34,452 nucleotides of DNA from Flavobacterium psychrophilum DSM 3660 = ATCC 49418 (GCF_002217405.1 NZ_MUHE01000029.1:1-34452); one strand, 5' to 3'; numbered from the stretch's first letter, positions 7,603-17,818 are shown. Made by a program: numbers and translations. The notes: a model not told the origin generated them from the sequence alone.

Positions 7603-9519
7603 ATGAAATACCTCTTATATACCGTTTGCTTCTTAATTTTTAGTACTAATCCAGCATTGGCACAATCAACAAATTTAATAAAACACAAAGTACAAAAAGG
7701 AGAAACCATAACTCAAATATCAAAAAAATATAGCGTTACACCAGCAAACATATACCAACTAAATCCTGACGCTCAGAAAGGAGTCGAAGAAAATAATATT
7801 TTAATAATTCCTAACAAAGTTAAAGCAAAAAACGAAACACCTACAAAAGCCATAACAAACAAACATACCGTTTTGGCAAAAGAAACCTTGTATAGCTTAT
7901 CTAAATTATACGATATTACTATTAGTGATCTAGAGAAAGCAAATACTGAAACGCTAAAAGAAGGGGTAAAAATAGGTATGATTTTAGTTATTCCAGCCAA
8001 AGGAAAACTAATTCCCACCCAAAAACCGAAGCCAAACAATTTAAAAACACCTGTGTACCACGAAGTAAAAGCTAAAGAAACCAAATACGCGATTGCTAAA
8101 CAATACGAAATTACAATAGAACAATTAGAAAAGTTAAATCCTGAAATTATAAATACCGAATTGCCAATAGGTTTTAAATTATTAATAAGTGGCAAAAAAA
8201 CAATTGCTGCACCAAAGCCTATAATTGTAAACACACCAGCACCAAAGCCCGCAGAGAATTTATATGTTATAAAAGCAAAAGAAACTTTATACGGTATTTC
8301 TAATCAATTTGAAGTAACTCAAGAGGAATTATTAGCGCTAAATCCGGAATTAAAAGACAGCGTTATAGAAGGAATATCTATCAAAATTCCTGTAAAACCA
8401 TCAACTTTGGCAATAAAAAAAGAATACAAGGATTTAACTAAAAGTATTCAAAAAGCAACAAACAAAAAGCTAGCATTATTACTACCATTTAATCTAACAA
8501 AATTAGACCAAGACACTATCAATTCGACCAAAGCACGACTCAAAAAAGATAAATTTCTCAATATGACACTCGATTTTTATGCAGGAGCTTTAGTAGCTAT
8601 AGATTCTGTTAAGAAAATGGGCTTAAATATTGATGTTGCCATTTTAGATTCTAACGAAACCAAATCAACATCTAACATAACAAGTTTATTACAAGAAAAC
8701 AATCTAAAAACTTTCGATGCCATTATTGGCCCCTTTTACCAAAATAATGTCGAAAAAACGGCTGATTTATTAAGCGCAAACAACGTGCCTGTTTTCTCAC
8801 CATTGTCTAAAGATTATGTCAAAAAATTTTCAAATTTAGTACAATCAACACCATCTGTTGATGATATCAAAAATGCGATGTTCGATTTTATGAGAGCAAA
8901 AAACGCAAATATAATTGCCATCGTAGATCCTAAAAAAGGATCGGTAAAACAATATATTTCAGAAAATCAGAAAGACGTTCTTTTTGCACAATTTACAGAA
9001 AAAGGAACTTTAGATATCGAAAATTTGAAAACAATTTTAGTTAAAGACAAAACCAATTTTGTCATCATGGAAACTGCAAAAACAAATCTTATTTTAAATA
9101 TTACAAATACCTTAGTAAATTTACTACCCAATTACGATATCAAACTAGTTACTTTAGGCGAAAATGAGGCACTAGATTACGACGAAATTCCAATGACTCG
9201 TCTCACAAAATTAAAAATGCACTATCCGTCGCTTACTCGAGCTAACCAATCAGACGAAGCCAGTATTTTTGAAAACAATTTTAGAAGAAAAAATAAAATA
9301 TTACCCAACCAGTTTGCAACACGTGGTTTTGATATTACTTTTGATGTTTTATTACGATTAGCTCAAGAAAAAAATATCATTGAAACACTAAACGAAACCG
9401 CCACAGAACAAGTTGAAAACAAATTTTATTACAAACAAAATCCTGACGGAGGTTATGCAAACAAAGGAGTTTACATCTTATTTTACGACACAGATCTAAC
9501 CATAAAAGAAGCAAAATAA
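7603..9519 (+). CDS. Exported LysM protein with periplasmic-binding-protein fold
   Basis: Taken from ATG 7603 the protein has 638 residues and an immediate signal peptide (about 1-20, ending ALA before Gln); an upstream ATG at 7540 would put 21 unlikely residues before it. Four LysM modules lie at about 28-72, 88-132, 152-196 and 220-264, separated by Pro/Lys linkers. Residues about 288-635 resemble a type 1 periplasmic binding fold of the amino-acid ABC receptor class: KKLALLLPFN, an FYAGALVAIDS helix, VAILDSNETKS, then IIGPFYQNNVEKTADLL and VPVFSPLSKDY. It may sense or bind a ligand while held on peptidoglycan; no transporter genes are nearby, so import is unlikely. The stop overlaps the next start by one base (TAATG), suggesting translational coupling with the OsmC gene. 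Confidence 0.88.
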   Translation: MKYLLYTVCFLIFSTNPALAQSTNLIKHKVQKGETITQISKKYSVTPANIYQLNPDAQKGVEENNILIIPNKVKAKNETPTKAITNKHTVLAKETLYSLSKLYDITISDLEKANTETLKEGVKIGMILVIPAKGKLIPTQKPKPNNLKTPVYHEVKAKETKYAIAKQYEITIEQLEKLNPEIINTELPIGFKLLISGKKTIAAPKPIIVNTPAPKPAENLYVIKAKETLYGISNQFEVTQEELLALNPELKDSVIEGISIKIPVKPSTLAIKKEYKDLTKSIQKATNKKLALLLPFNLTKLDQDTINSTKARLKKDKFLNMTLDFYAGALVAIDSVKKMGLNIDVAILDSNETKSTSNITSLLQENNLKTFDAIIGPFYQNNVEKTADLLSANNVPVFSPLSKDYVKKFSNLVQSTPSVDDIKNAMFDFMRAKNANIIAIVDPKKGSVKQYISENQKDVLFAQFTEKGTLDIENLKTILVKDKTNFVIMETAKTNLILNITNTLVNLLPNYDIKLVTLGENEALDYDEIPMTRLTKLKMHYPSLTRANQSDEASIFENNFRRKNKILPNQFATRGFDITFDVLLRLAQEKNIIETLNETATEQVENKFYYKQNPDGGYANKGVYILFYDTDLTIKEAK

Positions 9520-9923
9520 TGACATCGAAAATAACATATTTAGGCAATTTAAGAACTTCGTCTATTCACACACAATCAGGAACAGAAATCCTTTCAGACG
9601 CACCAATAGACAACAACGGAAAAGGCGAAGCATTCTCTCCAACAGACCTAATTGCAAATGCCACAGGAAGCTGTATGATGACCATAATGGCCATAAAAGC
9701 CAGAGATTTGAATGTAGATTTAATAGGAACCACTATCGATGTAACTAAAATTATGCAAGCCGAACCAAGAAAAATTTCTAGGATAGAAATCATCATGAAT
9801 ATTCCGATTACTACCGATGAAAAAACAAAAACTATTTTAGAAAGAACAGCCATCAATTGCCCTGTTCTATTAAGCTTAAACCCAGATATTGAAAAAGATA
9901 TTACTATAAATTGGAAAAAATAA
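9519..9923 (+). CDS. OsmC/Ohr-family protein
   Basis: The 134-residue protein has the two redox cysteines of the OsmC/Ohr family: Cys52 in ATGSCMMTIM and Cys114 in INCPVLLSL. These proteins reduce organic or fatty-acid hydroperoxides with thiol reductants. The length matches the short OsmC-like group. The start codon overlaps the stop of the LysM-receptor gene by one base, so translation is likely coupled, although the functional link is not obvious. It has no signal peptide and should be cytoplasmic. I am sure of the family. Peroxidase activity is inferred from the conserved cysteines, and which OsmC subgroup it belongs to is not settled. Confidence 0.93.
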   Translation: MTSKITYLGNLRTSSIHTQSGTEILSDAPIDNNGKGEAFSPTDLIANATGSCMMTIMAIKARDLNVDLIGTTIDVTKIMQAEPRKISRIEIIMNIPITTDEKTKTILERTAINCPVLLSLNPDIEKDITINWKK

Positions 9924-10002
9924 GAATAAAGAGAAGACGATAGATTATAAAAACTAAACAATCTTTTTTCTTATATCTAGCATCTTTAATCTTTTGAAAA
10001 AA

Positions 10003-10233
10003 ATGGACCAAAACCAAAAACAACTCATCAAACTAGCACATACAAAGATGCCTTTTGGCAAATACGAAGGTTATTTTCTCATAGATATTCCAGAATATTA
10101 TATCGTATGGTACAGCAACAAAGGTTTTCCAAAAGGTGAATTAGGAGAACAACTAAAACTTATCTATGAACTAAAACTAAACGGACTCGAAGAACTAATT
10201 AGAAACATAAAAAAGAAGTACCCAAAACCATAA
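10003..10233 (+). CDS. DUF3820-family small protein
   Basis: A 76-residue cytoplasmic protein when started at ATG 10003; an in-frame TTG at 9994 would add three residues but is less likely. It carries the DUF3820 core MPFGKYEGYFLIDIPEYY followed by a short Trp/Tyr helix and GFPKGELGEQL. Family members are small and of unknown function; some sit beside exonuclease or nucleic-acid genes. Here it follows the OsmC gene after 79 bases and is closed by a strong terminator, so it is probably the last gene of the LysM-OsmC transcript. Confidence 0.88.
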   Translation: MDQNQKQLIKLAHTKMPFGKYEGYFLIDIPEYYIVWYSNKGFPKGELGEQLKLIYELKLNGLEELIRNIKKKYPKP

Positions 10234-10271
10234 AAAAAAATCTTGTCTTAAAAATAAGACAAGATTTTTTT
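10234..10271 (+). terminator. Terminator after the DUF3820 gene
   Basis: The stem TCTTGTCTTA / TAAGACAAGA has an AAAA loop, is flanked by an A-run and a T-run, and begins right after the stop codon. It is a typical intrinsic terminator and would work on either strand. Confidence 0.9.
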
Positions 10272-10321
10272 GCTTTATGAAATACGAAATATTTTATAAA
10301 AATAGAATTTAGCTTCAAATA

Positions 10322-10483
10322 ATACCAATTTAGCTTTAAAAACACTGGAATATTTATTGAGGATGTTGCCATTCAGAGAAACGAGGAATCTCATAATTTG
10401 AATAACTTGATGAGATTCCTCGCACCTCGAAATGACAAACTGTATGTTTTTTTATCCCAGTAAATTTAAACTTTAAATGGTAT
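10322..10483. repeat. MITE-like palindromic element with terminal inverted repeats
   Basis: The two ends form 31-base imperfect inverted repeats (10322-10352 and 10453-10483), identical at 23 positions and starting ATACCA, with ACTGGRATA at the inner end. Inside, CGAGGAATCTCAT (10382-10394) pairs perfectly with ATGAGATTCCTCG (10410-10422), and flanking bases (TTGCCATTCAGAG against CTCGAAATGACAA) extend the stem. The element is 162 bp and has no ORF. No clear target-site duplication was seen. The last 16 bases of the window (34437-34452) repeat its right end exactly in inverted orientation. From memory, palindromes ending in TTGTCATTTCGA-like sequence are common in Flavobacterium genomes. Confidence 0.75.
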
Positions 10484-10895
10484 AAATTCCAAACTAAAGG
10501 AACAGGTTTTCCCACTTTATTCAAAGCATTAATGGCGCCTATTATCTAAAGAATAAGTAACCCGAAGCTCAAAATAGTTTAGACTAAAATCTAAATCTAA
10601 GAACTAACTTAGATCAAATTTTACAAATAATCCTAAAAATTGTTTCAAATAAAATTTTGCTAATAATGATTTTTTCTGTTTAATTTTTGCAAACCAGAAA
10701 AGCAATCATGCAGCTCATGATTATAAATACAGCTAATAATTAAAATATTTTTGGCTCATAAATATTATTTTTGGCTTACTAGTTGCTAAGAATATAGAAA
10801 TAAATCCTCACAATTTGCAATTTAATATCAAAAAAGGATTCAAAAATTAACGGTTAATTGTCAATCATCAATTATTAATTATCAATTAATAATTG
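10484..10895. other. Non-coding region upstream of pyrG
   Basis: No ORF of note. It holds two TATTTTTGGCT copies 20 bases apart (boxes at 10746-10753 and 10766-10773), each an exact TAnnTTTG match. It also holds overlapping hairpins: ATGATTTTTTCTG (10666-10678) can pair with 10695-10709, while AATCATG (10704-10710) can instead pair with CATGATT (10716-10722). An ATCAATTATTAATT-type simple repeat occupies about 10853-10895, directly before the pyrG promoter. Confidence 0.5.
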
Positions 10896-10903
10896 TACTT
10901 TTG
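10896..10903 (+). promoter_or_regulatory. pyrG -7 promoter box
   Basis: TACTTTTG is an exact TAnnTTTG match 36 bases before the pyrG ATG, predicting a leader of about 30 bases. It abuts the ATCAATT simple repeat, which would occupy the -33 region. Confidence 0.6.
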
Positions 10904-10927
10904 CCACGTTTTTTTACACAACTATAA

Positions 10928-12553
<1,626 letters not shown>

Positions 12554-12646
12554 GAGGATACCATTTATTTTGGTAACAAAATAAAAAAAGATAGACTAAC
12601 ATAAGCTTACCGCTTGAAGCCTAATGCTTAGAGCAAAATTTAAAAG

Positions 12647-14548
12647 ATGGAAAAGAAGAAATTAGACCTTAATTCGATTATTGGATTTGTATTAATTTTT
12701 GGTATCATGATGTGGATTATGTACCAAAACAAACCCACACAAGCAGAAATTGATAAAAAAGCAAAACAAGAACTGACTGAAAAGACTAAAAGCGAAGCTA
12801 ATCAAGTAGCAAAAAATTCGCAAAAAACTATTTTACCAACAGACTCAGTTCAAGTAGCAAAAATGAAAGCAACACTAGGTAGTTTTGCTTATTCTGCCAC
12901 ACTACCCTCTGCCAAATCTGAATTTACTACATTAGAAAACGAATTGCTAGTTTTAAAAATCGCTAATAAAGGTGGCTATATCGCCGAAGCGACTTTAAAA
13001 AACTTCAAACAAATCTCTAAAGATTCTGGAAAATTAGTACAACTCATTAAAGACAATAATGCTGGTTTAAACATTACACTTCAAACCCAAGACAACAGAA
13101 CATTAAATACTAAAGATTTATTTTTCGAGCCAACGCTAACAAAAGTAGGAACAAATCAAATTCTTTCTATGAAATTGAAAGCTGGCGCAAATCAGTTTTT
13201 AGAATACAAATATGTTTTAAAACCTAATGATTATATGTTAGATTTTGATGTGCATTCGCAAGGATTAGCATCTGTTTTAAACACAACAAAACCAGCAGAT
13301 TTAGAATGGGATTTAAAATCATACCGTAGCGAAAAAAGCATTTCGAACGAAAATCGTTTTACAGACATCAGATACGAATATGAAGACGGCAAACACAACA
13401 ATGTAGGACAAGGAAAAGACAAAGAAGAAACTTTAGACAAAGTAACTTACGTAGCCTTTAAGCAACACTTCTTCTCCTCTATATTATTAACAAACACACC
13501 GTTTGAAAAAGCAAAATTATACTCTTCGAACGTAGTAGATGAAGAAAAAGGAGACACTATTTATACTAAACATTTTAAAGCAAATGTTCCTTTAGCCTTT
13601 AATAATGGTGAAGTAGATTATAAAATGAACTGGTATTATGGCCCATCAGATTATAAACTCTTAAAAGATTACCATAAAAATCTAGAAAAAATTATCCCAC
13701 TAGGTTGGGGGATTTTTGGCTGGATTAACATGTTTATTTTCATGCCGTTATTCGGATTTTTAAGCTCTTATATTTCTTTAGGAATTGCAATTATTGTTTT
13801 TACAGTAATCATCAAAATTGCAATGTCACCCATTACTTATAAATCCTTCTTATCTCAGGCAAAAATGAAAGTTTTGCGTCCTGAAATAAACGAACTAAAC
13901 GAAAAGTTCTCGAAAGACCCAATGAAAAAACAACAAGAAACAATGAAGTTGTATAATAAAGCTGGCGTAAACCCAATGGCGGGCTGCATTCCTGCCCTAA
14001 TACAAATACCATTTATGTACGCTTCGTTTCAGTTTTTCCCTTCGGCAATCGAATTGAGACAAAAAGGATTCTTATGGTCACAAGATTTATCTTCCTTTGA
14101 TACCGTTTTATCTTGGAAACAACACATTCCAATTATTTCGTCAGTTTACGGAAATCATGTCAGTTTATTTGCACTATTAGCAGCTATTGCAATTTTCTTT
14201 TACACAAAAATGACAGCTGGAGACCAACAAATGCAAGCACCACAACAAGAAGGAATGCCAGATATGGCAAAAATCATGAAAATGATGTTGTATATATCGC
14301 CAATAATGATGCTTATTTTCTTTAATAATTATGGTTCAGGATTAAGTTTATACACACTAATTTCGAATGTGATTACCATAGGAATCATGTTCGTAATTAA
14401 GCGATACATTGTAGACAACGATAAGATTCACGCTCAAATACAAGAAAACAAACTAAAAGAACCTAAAAAGAAAGGTAAGTTTCAACAAAAATTACAAGAA
14501 GTAATGGAACAAGCTGAAGCACAAAAAGCAAAAGACAAAAACAAATAA
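12647..14548 (+). CDS. yidC: Membrane protein insertase YidC
   Basis: YidC inserts proteins into the inner membrane alone or with Sec. The 633-residue protein has an N-terminal membrane anchor (about 11-26), a large periplasmic beta domain (about 60-350), and the conserved YidC/Oxa1 core from about 360: GWGIFGWINMFIFMPLFGFL, the ITYKSFLSQAKMKVLRPEI cytoplasmic loop, AGVNPMAGCIPALIQIPF and the later FYTKMTA and YISPIMMLIFF helices. The tail is Lys/Gln-rich. The long form with a periplasmic domain is usual for Gram-negatives. It lies downstream of pyrG and ends at a clear terminator. The 93-base spacer before it holds GCTT-rich repeats (AAGCTTACCGCTTGAAGCC) without a promoter match. Confidence 0.97.
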   Translation: MEKKKLDLNSIIGFVLIFGIMMWIMYQNKPTQAEIDKKAKQELTEKTKSEANQVAKNSQKTILPTDSVQVAKMKATLGSFAYSATLPSAKSEFTTLENELLVLKIANKGGYIAEATLKNFKQISKDSGKLVQLIKDNNAGLNITLQTQDNRTLNTKDLFFEPTLTKVGTNQILSMKLKAGANQFLEYKYVLKPNDYMLDFDVHSQGLASVLNTTKPADLEWDLKSYRSEKSISNENRFTDIRYEYEDGKHNNVGQGKDKEETLDKVTYVAFKQHFFSSILLTNTPFEKAKLYSSNVVDEEKGDTIYTKHFKANVPLAFNNGEVDYKMNWYYGPSDYKLLKDYHKNLEKIIPLGWGIFGWINMFIFMPLFGFLSSYISLGIAIIVFTVIIKIAMSPITYKSFLSQAKMKVLRPEINELNEKFSKDPMKKQQETMKLYNKAGVNPMAGCIPALIQIPFMYASFQFFPSAIELRQKGFLWSQDLSSFDTVLSWKQHIPIISSVYGNHVSLFALLAAIAIFFYTKMTAGDQQMQAPQQEGMPDMAKIMKMMLYISPIMMLIFFNNYGSGLSLYTLISNVITIGIMFVIKRYIVDNDKIHAQIQENKLKEPKKKGKFQQKLQEVMEQAEAQKAKDKNK

Positions 14549-14555
14549 AAAAATT

Positions 14556-14588
14556 AAAATCATTCGTTACGGCGAATGATTTTTTTTA
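14556..14588 (+). terminator. yidC terminator
   Basis: The stem AAATCATTCG (14557-14566) pairs with CGAATGATTT (14573-14582) around a six-base loop and is followed by a T-run, just after the yidC stop. Confidence 0.88.
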
Positions 14589-14605
14589 TAAATCATAATC
14601 GGTAT

Positions 14606-14613
14606 TATTTTTG
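14606..14613 (+). promoter_or_regulatory. -7 box upstream of the MORN-repeat gene
   Basis: TATTTTTG, an exact TAnnTTTG match, lies 82 bases before the ATG at 14696 and just after the yidC terminator. It would give a leader of about 75 bases. No -33 TTG is evident. Confidence 0.4.
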
Positions 14614-14695
14614 ATACTGTGCTTGCCAGATACATTTCAAATTAATAATACAAAAAACTTTTAGAGTTAATGTAAAACAGCCAAATTTTAAAATC

Positions 14696-15463
14696 ATGAA
14701 GAATAAAAAAATAAAAAAATATATAGCACTTATAATGTTAGCAAATTGCTCATTTGTGCTTGCCCAAATTAATAAAATAGAAACCCCAAAGCCAGAACCT
14801 ATAAACCCAATAGTTTCACCCAATAGTTTCGACGAAGGTGGCTTGCGCCAAGGATTATGGAATGGGTTTTACAATGATTCGAAAATACTACGATACACAG
14901 GTAATTTTAACCACGGAAAAGAAATAGGATTGTTTACTTATTATGCCAATAGCGACAAAAAACTAGTTATGGCAACTCGTAATTTTGATAATAAAAATAA
15001 CGCCTACACTATTTTTTTTGATGAAAACAAAGACAAAGTAAGCGAAGGCAACATGCATAACAAACTCCGTGAAGGGCCTTGGAAATATTACCATAAGGGC
15101 CTTAAAACAGTCATGACAACTGAAAATTACATAAAAGATAAACTAGAGGGATCTCGAAAAGTTTTTTATCCAAACGGGAAGCTAGCAGAAGAAATTTCAT
15201 ATAAAAATAATCTTAAAGAAGGAATTTCTAAAAAATATTCTAAAGAAGGAAAATTAGTTGAAGAATCTACTTTTTCAAAAAATGTTTTGCAAGGACCATA
15301 CAAAGTTTATGAAGGATCTGGGAAAGTAGTAATTTCGGGTCAGTTTAAGGAAGATAAGAAAAATGGCATTTGGAACTATTTTGAAAAAGGAAAATTAGTC
15401 CGCCAGATGAACGCCGATACTATAAACGGCCATAAAAAACCTAGTTTAAAAGTAAAGAAATAA
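14696..15463 (+). CDS. Exported MORN-repeat (YwqK-like) protein
   Basis: The 255-residue protein has a signal peptide (about 1-23, ending VLA before Gln). Most of the mature part is tandem MORN-type repeats: units of 20-25 residues with patterns such as EGPWKYY, EGSRKVFYPNGKL, EGISKKYSKEGKL, QGPYKVYEGSGK and NGIWNYFEKGKL. Databases often name such proteins 'YwqK-family antitoxin'. Nothing here supports a toxin-antitoxin role: the protein is exported and no partner gene is adjacent. A binding or structural role at the cell surface is more plausible but unproven. It converges with purA, and a shared bidirectional terminator separates them. Confidence 0.88.
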   Translation: MKNKKIKKYIALIMLANCSFVLAQINKIETPKPEPINPIVSPNSFDEGGLRQGLWNGFYNDSKILRYTGNFNHGKEIGLFTYYANSDKKLVMATRNFDNKNNAYTIFFDENKDKVSEGNMHNKLREGPWKYYHKGLKTVMTTENYIKDKLEGSRKVFYPNGKLAEEISYKNNLKEGISKKYSKEGKLVEESTFSKNVLQGPYKVYEGSGKVVISGQFKEDKKNGIWNYFEKGKLVRQMNADTINGHKKPSLKVKK

Positions 15464-15484
15464 TTTTTACAACTTTTACCTATA

Positions 15485-15522
15485 AAAAAAAACGCTTTGA
15501 GAAATCAAAGCGTTTTTTTTTT
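15485..15522. terminator. Bidirectional terminator between MORN gene and purA
   Basis: The perfect stem AACGCTTTGA / TCAAAGCGTT with a GAAA loop has A-run and T-run flanks on both sides. It lies between two convergent stop codons and can serve both. Confidence 0.92.
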
Positions 15523-15529
15523 ATATAAA

Positions 15530-16801
15530 TTATTTAGTAATTGTTTGTTTTCTATCTGGTCCAACAGAAACAATTTTTATAGGAACTTCAACTTCTTTTT
15601 CGATAAAATCGATATAATCTTTAAGTTCTTTAGGCAATTCGTCATAGGAACTCATACCTGTCAAATCAGCTTTCCATCCTTTAAATTCGGTATATACAGG
15701 CTCTATGTTTTCGGGTTCTATATTGTATGGCAAGTGAGCTATTTCCTGCCCTTTATATTTGTAAGAGGTACATACTTTTAAGGTTTCAAAACCAGAAAGA
15801 ACATCACCTTTCATCATCATTAGTTGTGTTACCCCATTTATTTGCACGGCATATTTAAGGGCAACTAAATCTAACCAACCGCAACGACGCTGACGACCAG
15901 TAACAGAACCAAATTCGTTACCCACTTTTGCCATTGTTGTTCCTGCATCTTCAAAATCTTCTGTTGGGAATGGGCCACTTCCTACACGAGTAGTGTATGC
16001 TTTAAAAATTCCGTACACTTCTTTTATTTTATTTGGTGCAATTCCTAAACCTGTACAAGCACCTGCGGCTGTTGTATTTGATGAAGTGACAAATGGGTAA
16101 GTACCAAAATCGACATCTAATAGTGAGCCTTGAGCGCCTTCGCAAAGGATAGATTTACCTGCTTTTTGTGCTTGATGCAAATATTCTTCAGAATCGATAA
16201 AGTCTAATTTTTTCAAGTCTTCGATTGCTTCAAAAAATTCTTTTTCTAATTCAGCTAAATTATACTGAATTGAAACATCATAAAATTTTATCATTTCCTC
16301 ATGCTTGTTTGCTAAAGCACGATATTTTTCTTTAAAATCGACTAGTTCGATATCGCCAACACGAATTCCGTTACGCCCCGTTTTGTCCATATAAGTCGGA
16401 CCAATTCCTTTTAATGTAGAACCAATTTTCGCTTTTCCTTTCGATGCTTCAGAGGCTGCATCTAAAAGTCTGTGTGTAGGAAGAATAAGATGGGCTTTTC
16501 TAGAAATAATTAATTTTGATTTTAAATCTAAATTAAATTTTGCCAATCCATCAACTTCAGTTTTAAAAACTACTGGATCGATAACCACTCCGTTTCCAAT
16601 GATATTGATATTATTTTTATGAAAAATCCCAGAAGGAATTGTTCTTAAAACATGTTTTATTCCGTCAAATTCTAAAGTATGACCAGCGTTTGGCCCTCCT
16701 TGAAAACGAGCAATTATATCATATTTTGAGGTTAATACATCAACAATTTTTCCTTTTCCTTCATCTCCCCATTGTAACCCTAGTAATAAATCTACTGTCA
16801 T
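15530..16801 (-). CDS. purA: Adenylosuccinate synthetase
   Basis: PurA joins IMP and aspartate with GTP, the first committed step to AMP. The 423-residue protein has the nucleotide loop GLQWGDEGKGK (about 8-18), GPNAGHTL, GPTYMDKTGR, the QRRCGWLDLVAL segment and the late SVGPDRKQTI guanine-binding region. Length is normal. It lies 80 bases downstream of a Fur-family gene with no terminator between, so the two are likely co-transcribed. No separate TAnnTTTG box was found in the gap. With guaA this window covers both branches from IMP, though the genes are not in one operon. Confidence 0.98.
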   Translation of the reverse strand: MTVDLLLGLQWGDEGKGKIVDVLTSKYDIIARFQGGPNAGHTLEFDGIKHVLRTIPSGIFHKNNINIIGNGVVIDPVVFKTEVDGLAKFNLDLKSKLIISRKAHLILPTHRLLDAASEASKGKAKIGSTLKGIGPTYMDKTGRNGIRVGDIELVDFKEKYRALANKHEEMIKFYDVSIQYNLAELEKEFFEAIEDLKKLDFIDSEEYLHQAQKAGKSILCEGAQGSLLDVDFGTYPFVTSSNTTAAGACTGLGIAPNKIKEVYGIFKAYTTRVGSGPFPTEDFEDAGTTMAKVGNEFGSVTGRQRRCGWLDLVALKYAVQINGVTQLMMMKGDVLSGFETLKVCTSYKYKGQEIAHLPYNIEPENIEPVYTEFKGWKADLTGMSSYDELPKELKDYIDFIEKEVEVPIKIVSVGPDRKQTITK

Positions 16802-16881
16802 CGTGTTGTTGTTTAATTCCGTTGCGCTCCATTGCTGCTTTGCCTCGGGTGTGTGTAGTTAGTTTTGTATTGTTTTTTTAT

Positions 16882-17334
16882 TTAAGCTTTTTTATTTGCG
16901 TAGAAATAAAGTGAATGGTTTACTATTTCTATCCCAAAAATTTCTTCCATAGTTTTCTTTATAGTCTGAATTCTAGGATCGCAAAATTCTATTACTTCGC
17001 CAGAATCTATCATAATAATATGATCGTGCTGCTTGTCGAAATATGATTTTTCGTAATGTGCTTGGTTTTGCCCAAACTGATGCTTTCGCACTAGTGCGCA
17101 ATCTAACAGTAGCTCTATAGTATTATAAAGTGTAGCACGAGATACACGATAGTTTTTATTTTTCATTTTGATATACAAATTCTCTATATCAAAATGCTCT
17201 TCGCTATCATATATTTCTTGAAGAATTGCGTAGCGCTCAGGCGTTTTTCTATGGCCTTTATTTTCAAGATACATTGTAAAAACATTTTTTACAATTTCCT
17301 GATTGTTATTATTATTGGTAGCTATAAGTGTCAT
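16882..17334 (-). CDS. Fur/PerR-family regulator lacking the CxxC zinc motif
   Basis: The 150-residue protein has the Fur winged helix ([16 protein letters not shown], then [23 protein letters not shown]) and a C-terminal dimer domain starting [13 protein letters not shown] (103-105). In typical Fur proteins two CxxC pairs hold a structural zinc; here the usual first pair is replaced (Met108, Ser111 in [12 protein letters not shown]), only Cys118 remains nearby, and there is no C-terminal pair. His-based regulatory metal binding may persist. The start is ATG 17334; an upstream in-frame TTG (17343) overlaps the promoter box and is rejected. It is first in a likely operon with purA. The metal or signal it senses is unknown. 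Confidence 0.9.
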   Translation of the reverse strand: MTLIATNNNNNQEIVKNVFTMYLENKGHRKTPERYAILQEIYDSEEHFDIENLYIKMKNKNYRVSRATLYNTIELLLDCALVRKHQFGQNQAHYEKSYFDKQHDHIIMIDSGEVIEFCDPRIQTIKKTMEEIFGIEIVNHSLYFYANKKA

Positions 17335-17340
17335 ATCCGG

Positions 17341-17348
17341 CAAAGATA
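17341..17348 (-). promoter_or_regulatory. Promoter -7 box of the Fur-purA operon
   Basis: TATCTTTG on the minus strand matches TAnnTTTG exactly and ends six bases before the ATG, predicting a leaderless or very short-leader mRNA. It also rules against the TTG start at 17343. Confidence 0.6.
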
Positions 17349-17818
17349 ATTAAAAAGTATTAAAGTGGAAAGTGATAAAGTGGAAAGTGGAAATAAGATA
17401 TTTTTAGTCTTCCTTTCTAATTTTTAATTTTTATACAATAGCTCCTTAAAAAACAAGAGGTTTTTATATAAGTTAAAGACAATTTAAATTAAACAGTAAT
17501 ATGGAGACTGCTAGCAAAAACAAAGAAATTAGATGATTTCATTACACAATACATAAAAATCACCCTTATTTTAGAAAGGCAATTAATAAAAAAATTTTCA
17601 ATATAATTACCGCATTTATCAGTTAGTAATTATTTTTCCTCTTTTTATATTTTTGTAGTTAAGTGGGTTTGTTTGTAACAAAATTTACAATCCTTATAGC
17701 AACTCACAAATATTAAAAAGCTAAGAATACCATATATTGTAGGATTAGGCATTTTAACAATAAAATAAGATTTTCGGAAATAGTTTGCACCGTTAATTAT
17801 CCTAATATTTTATTTTAA
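17349..17818. other. Non-coding region with orphan promoter box
   Basis: About 470 bases without a credible gene. A short tandem repeat based on AAAGTGGAAAGTG lies at about 17362-17392. A plus-strand TATTTTTG (17648-17655) has no plus-strand ORF below it; transcription from it would run into the 3' end of the glucosaminidase gene. Otherwise I see only AT-rich sequence. Confidence 0.45.

Noticed and set aside
7773..8234. 153-codon frame antisense to the LysM repeats
   Set aside because: Hydrophobic translation arises from the complement of Lys/Glu/Ile-rich codons; no promoter or homology.
12554..12646. GCTT-rich spacer and ATACCA...TTGGTA mini-palindrome as another copy of the 10322 element
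   Set aside because: Only ATACCATTTA is shared and the palindrome is six bases deep; chance is likely.
14696..15463. Antitoxin of a toxin-antitoxin pair
   Set aside because: The protein is exported, consists of MORN repeats, and no toxin gene is adjacent; the family name is misleading here.
16639..16914. Open frame antisense to purA and the spacer
   Set aside because: Shadow of purA on the opposite strand with no family features.
17362..17392. AAAGTGGAAAGTG units as a CRISPR-like array
   Set aside because: Units are short, adjacent and without spacers; it is a simple tandem repeat.
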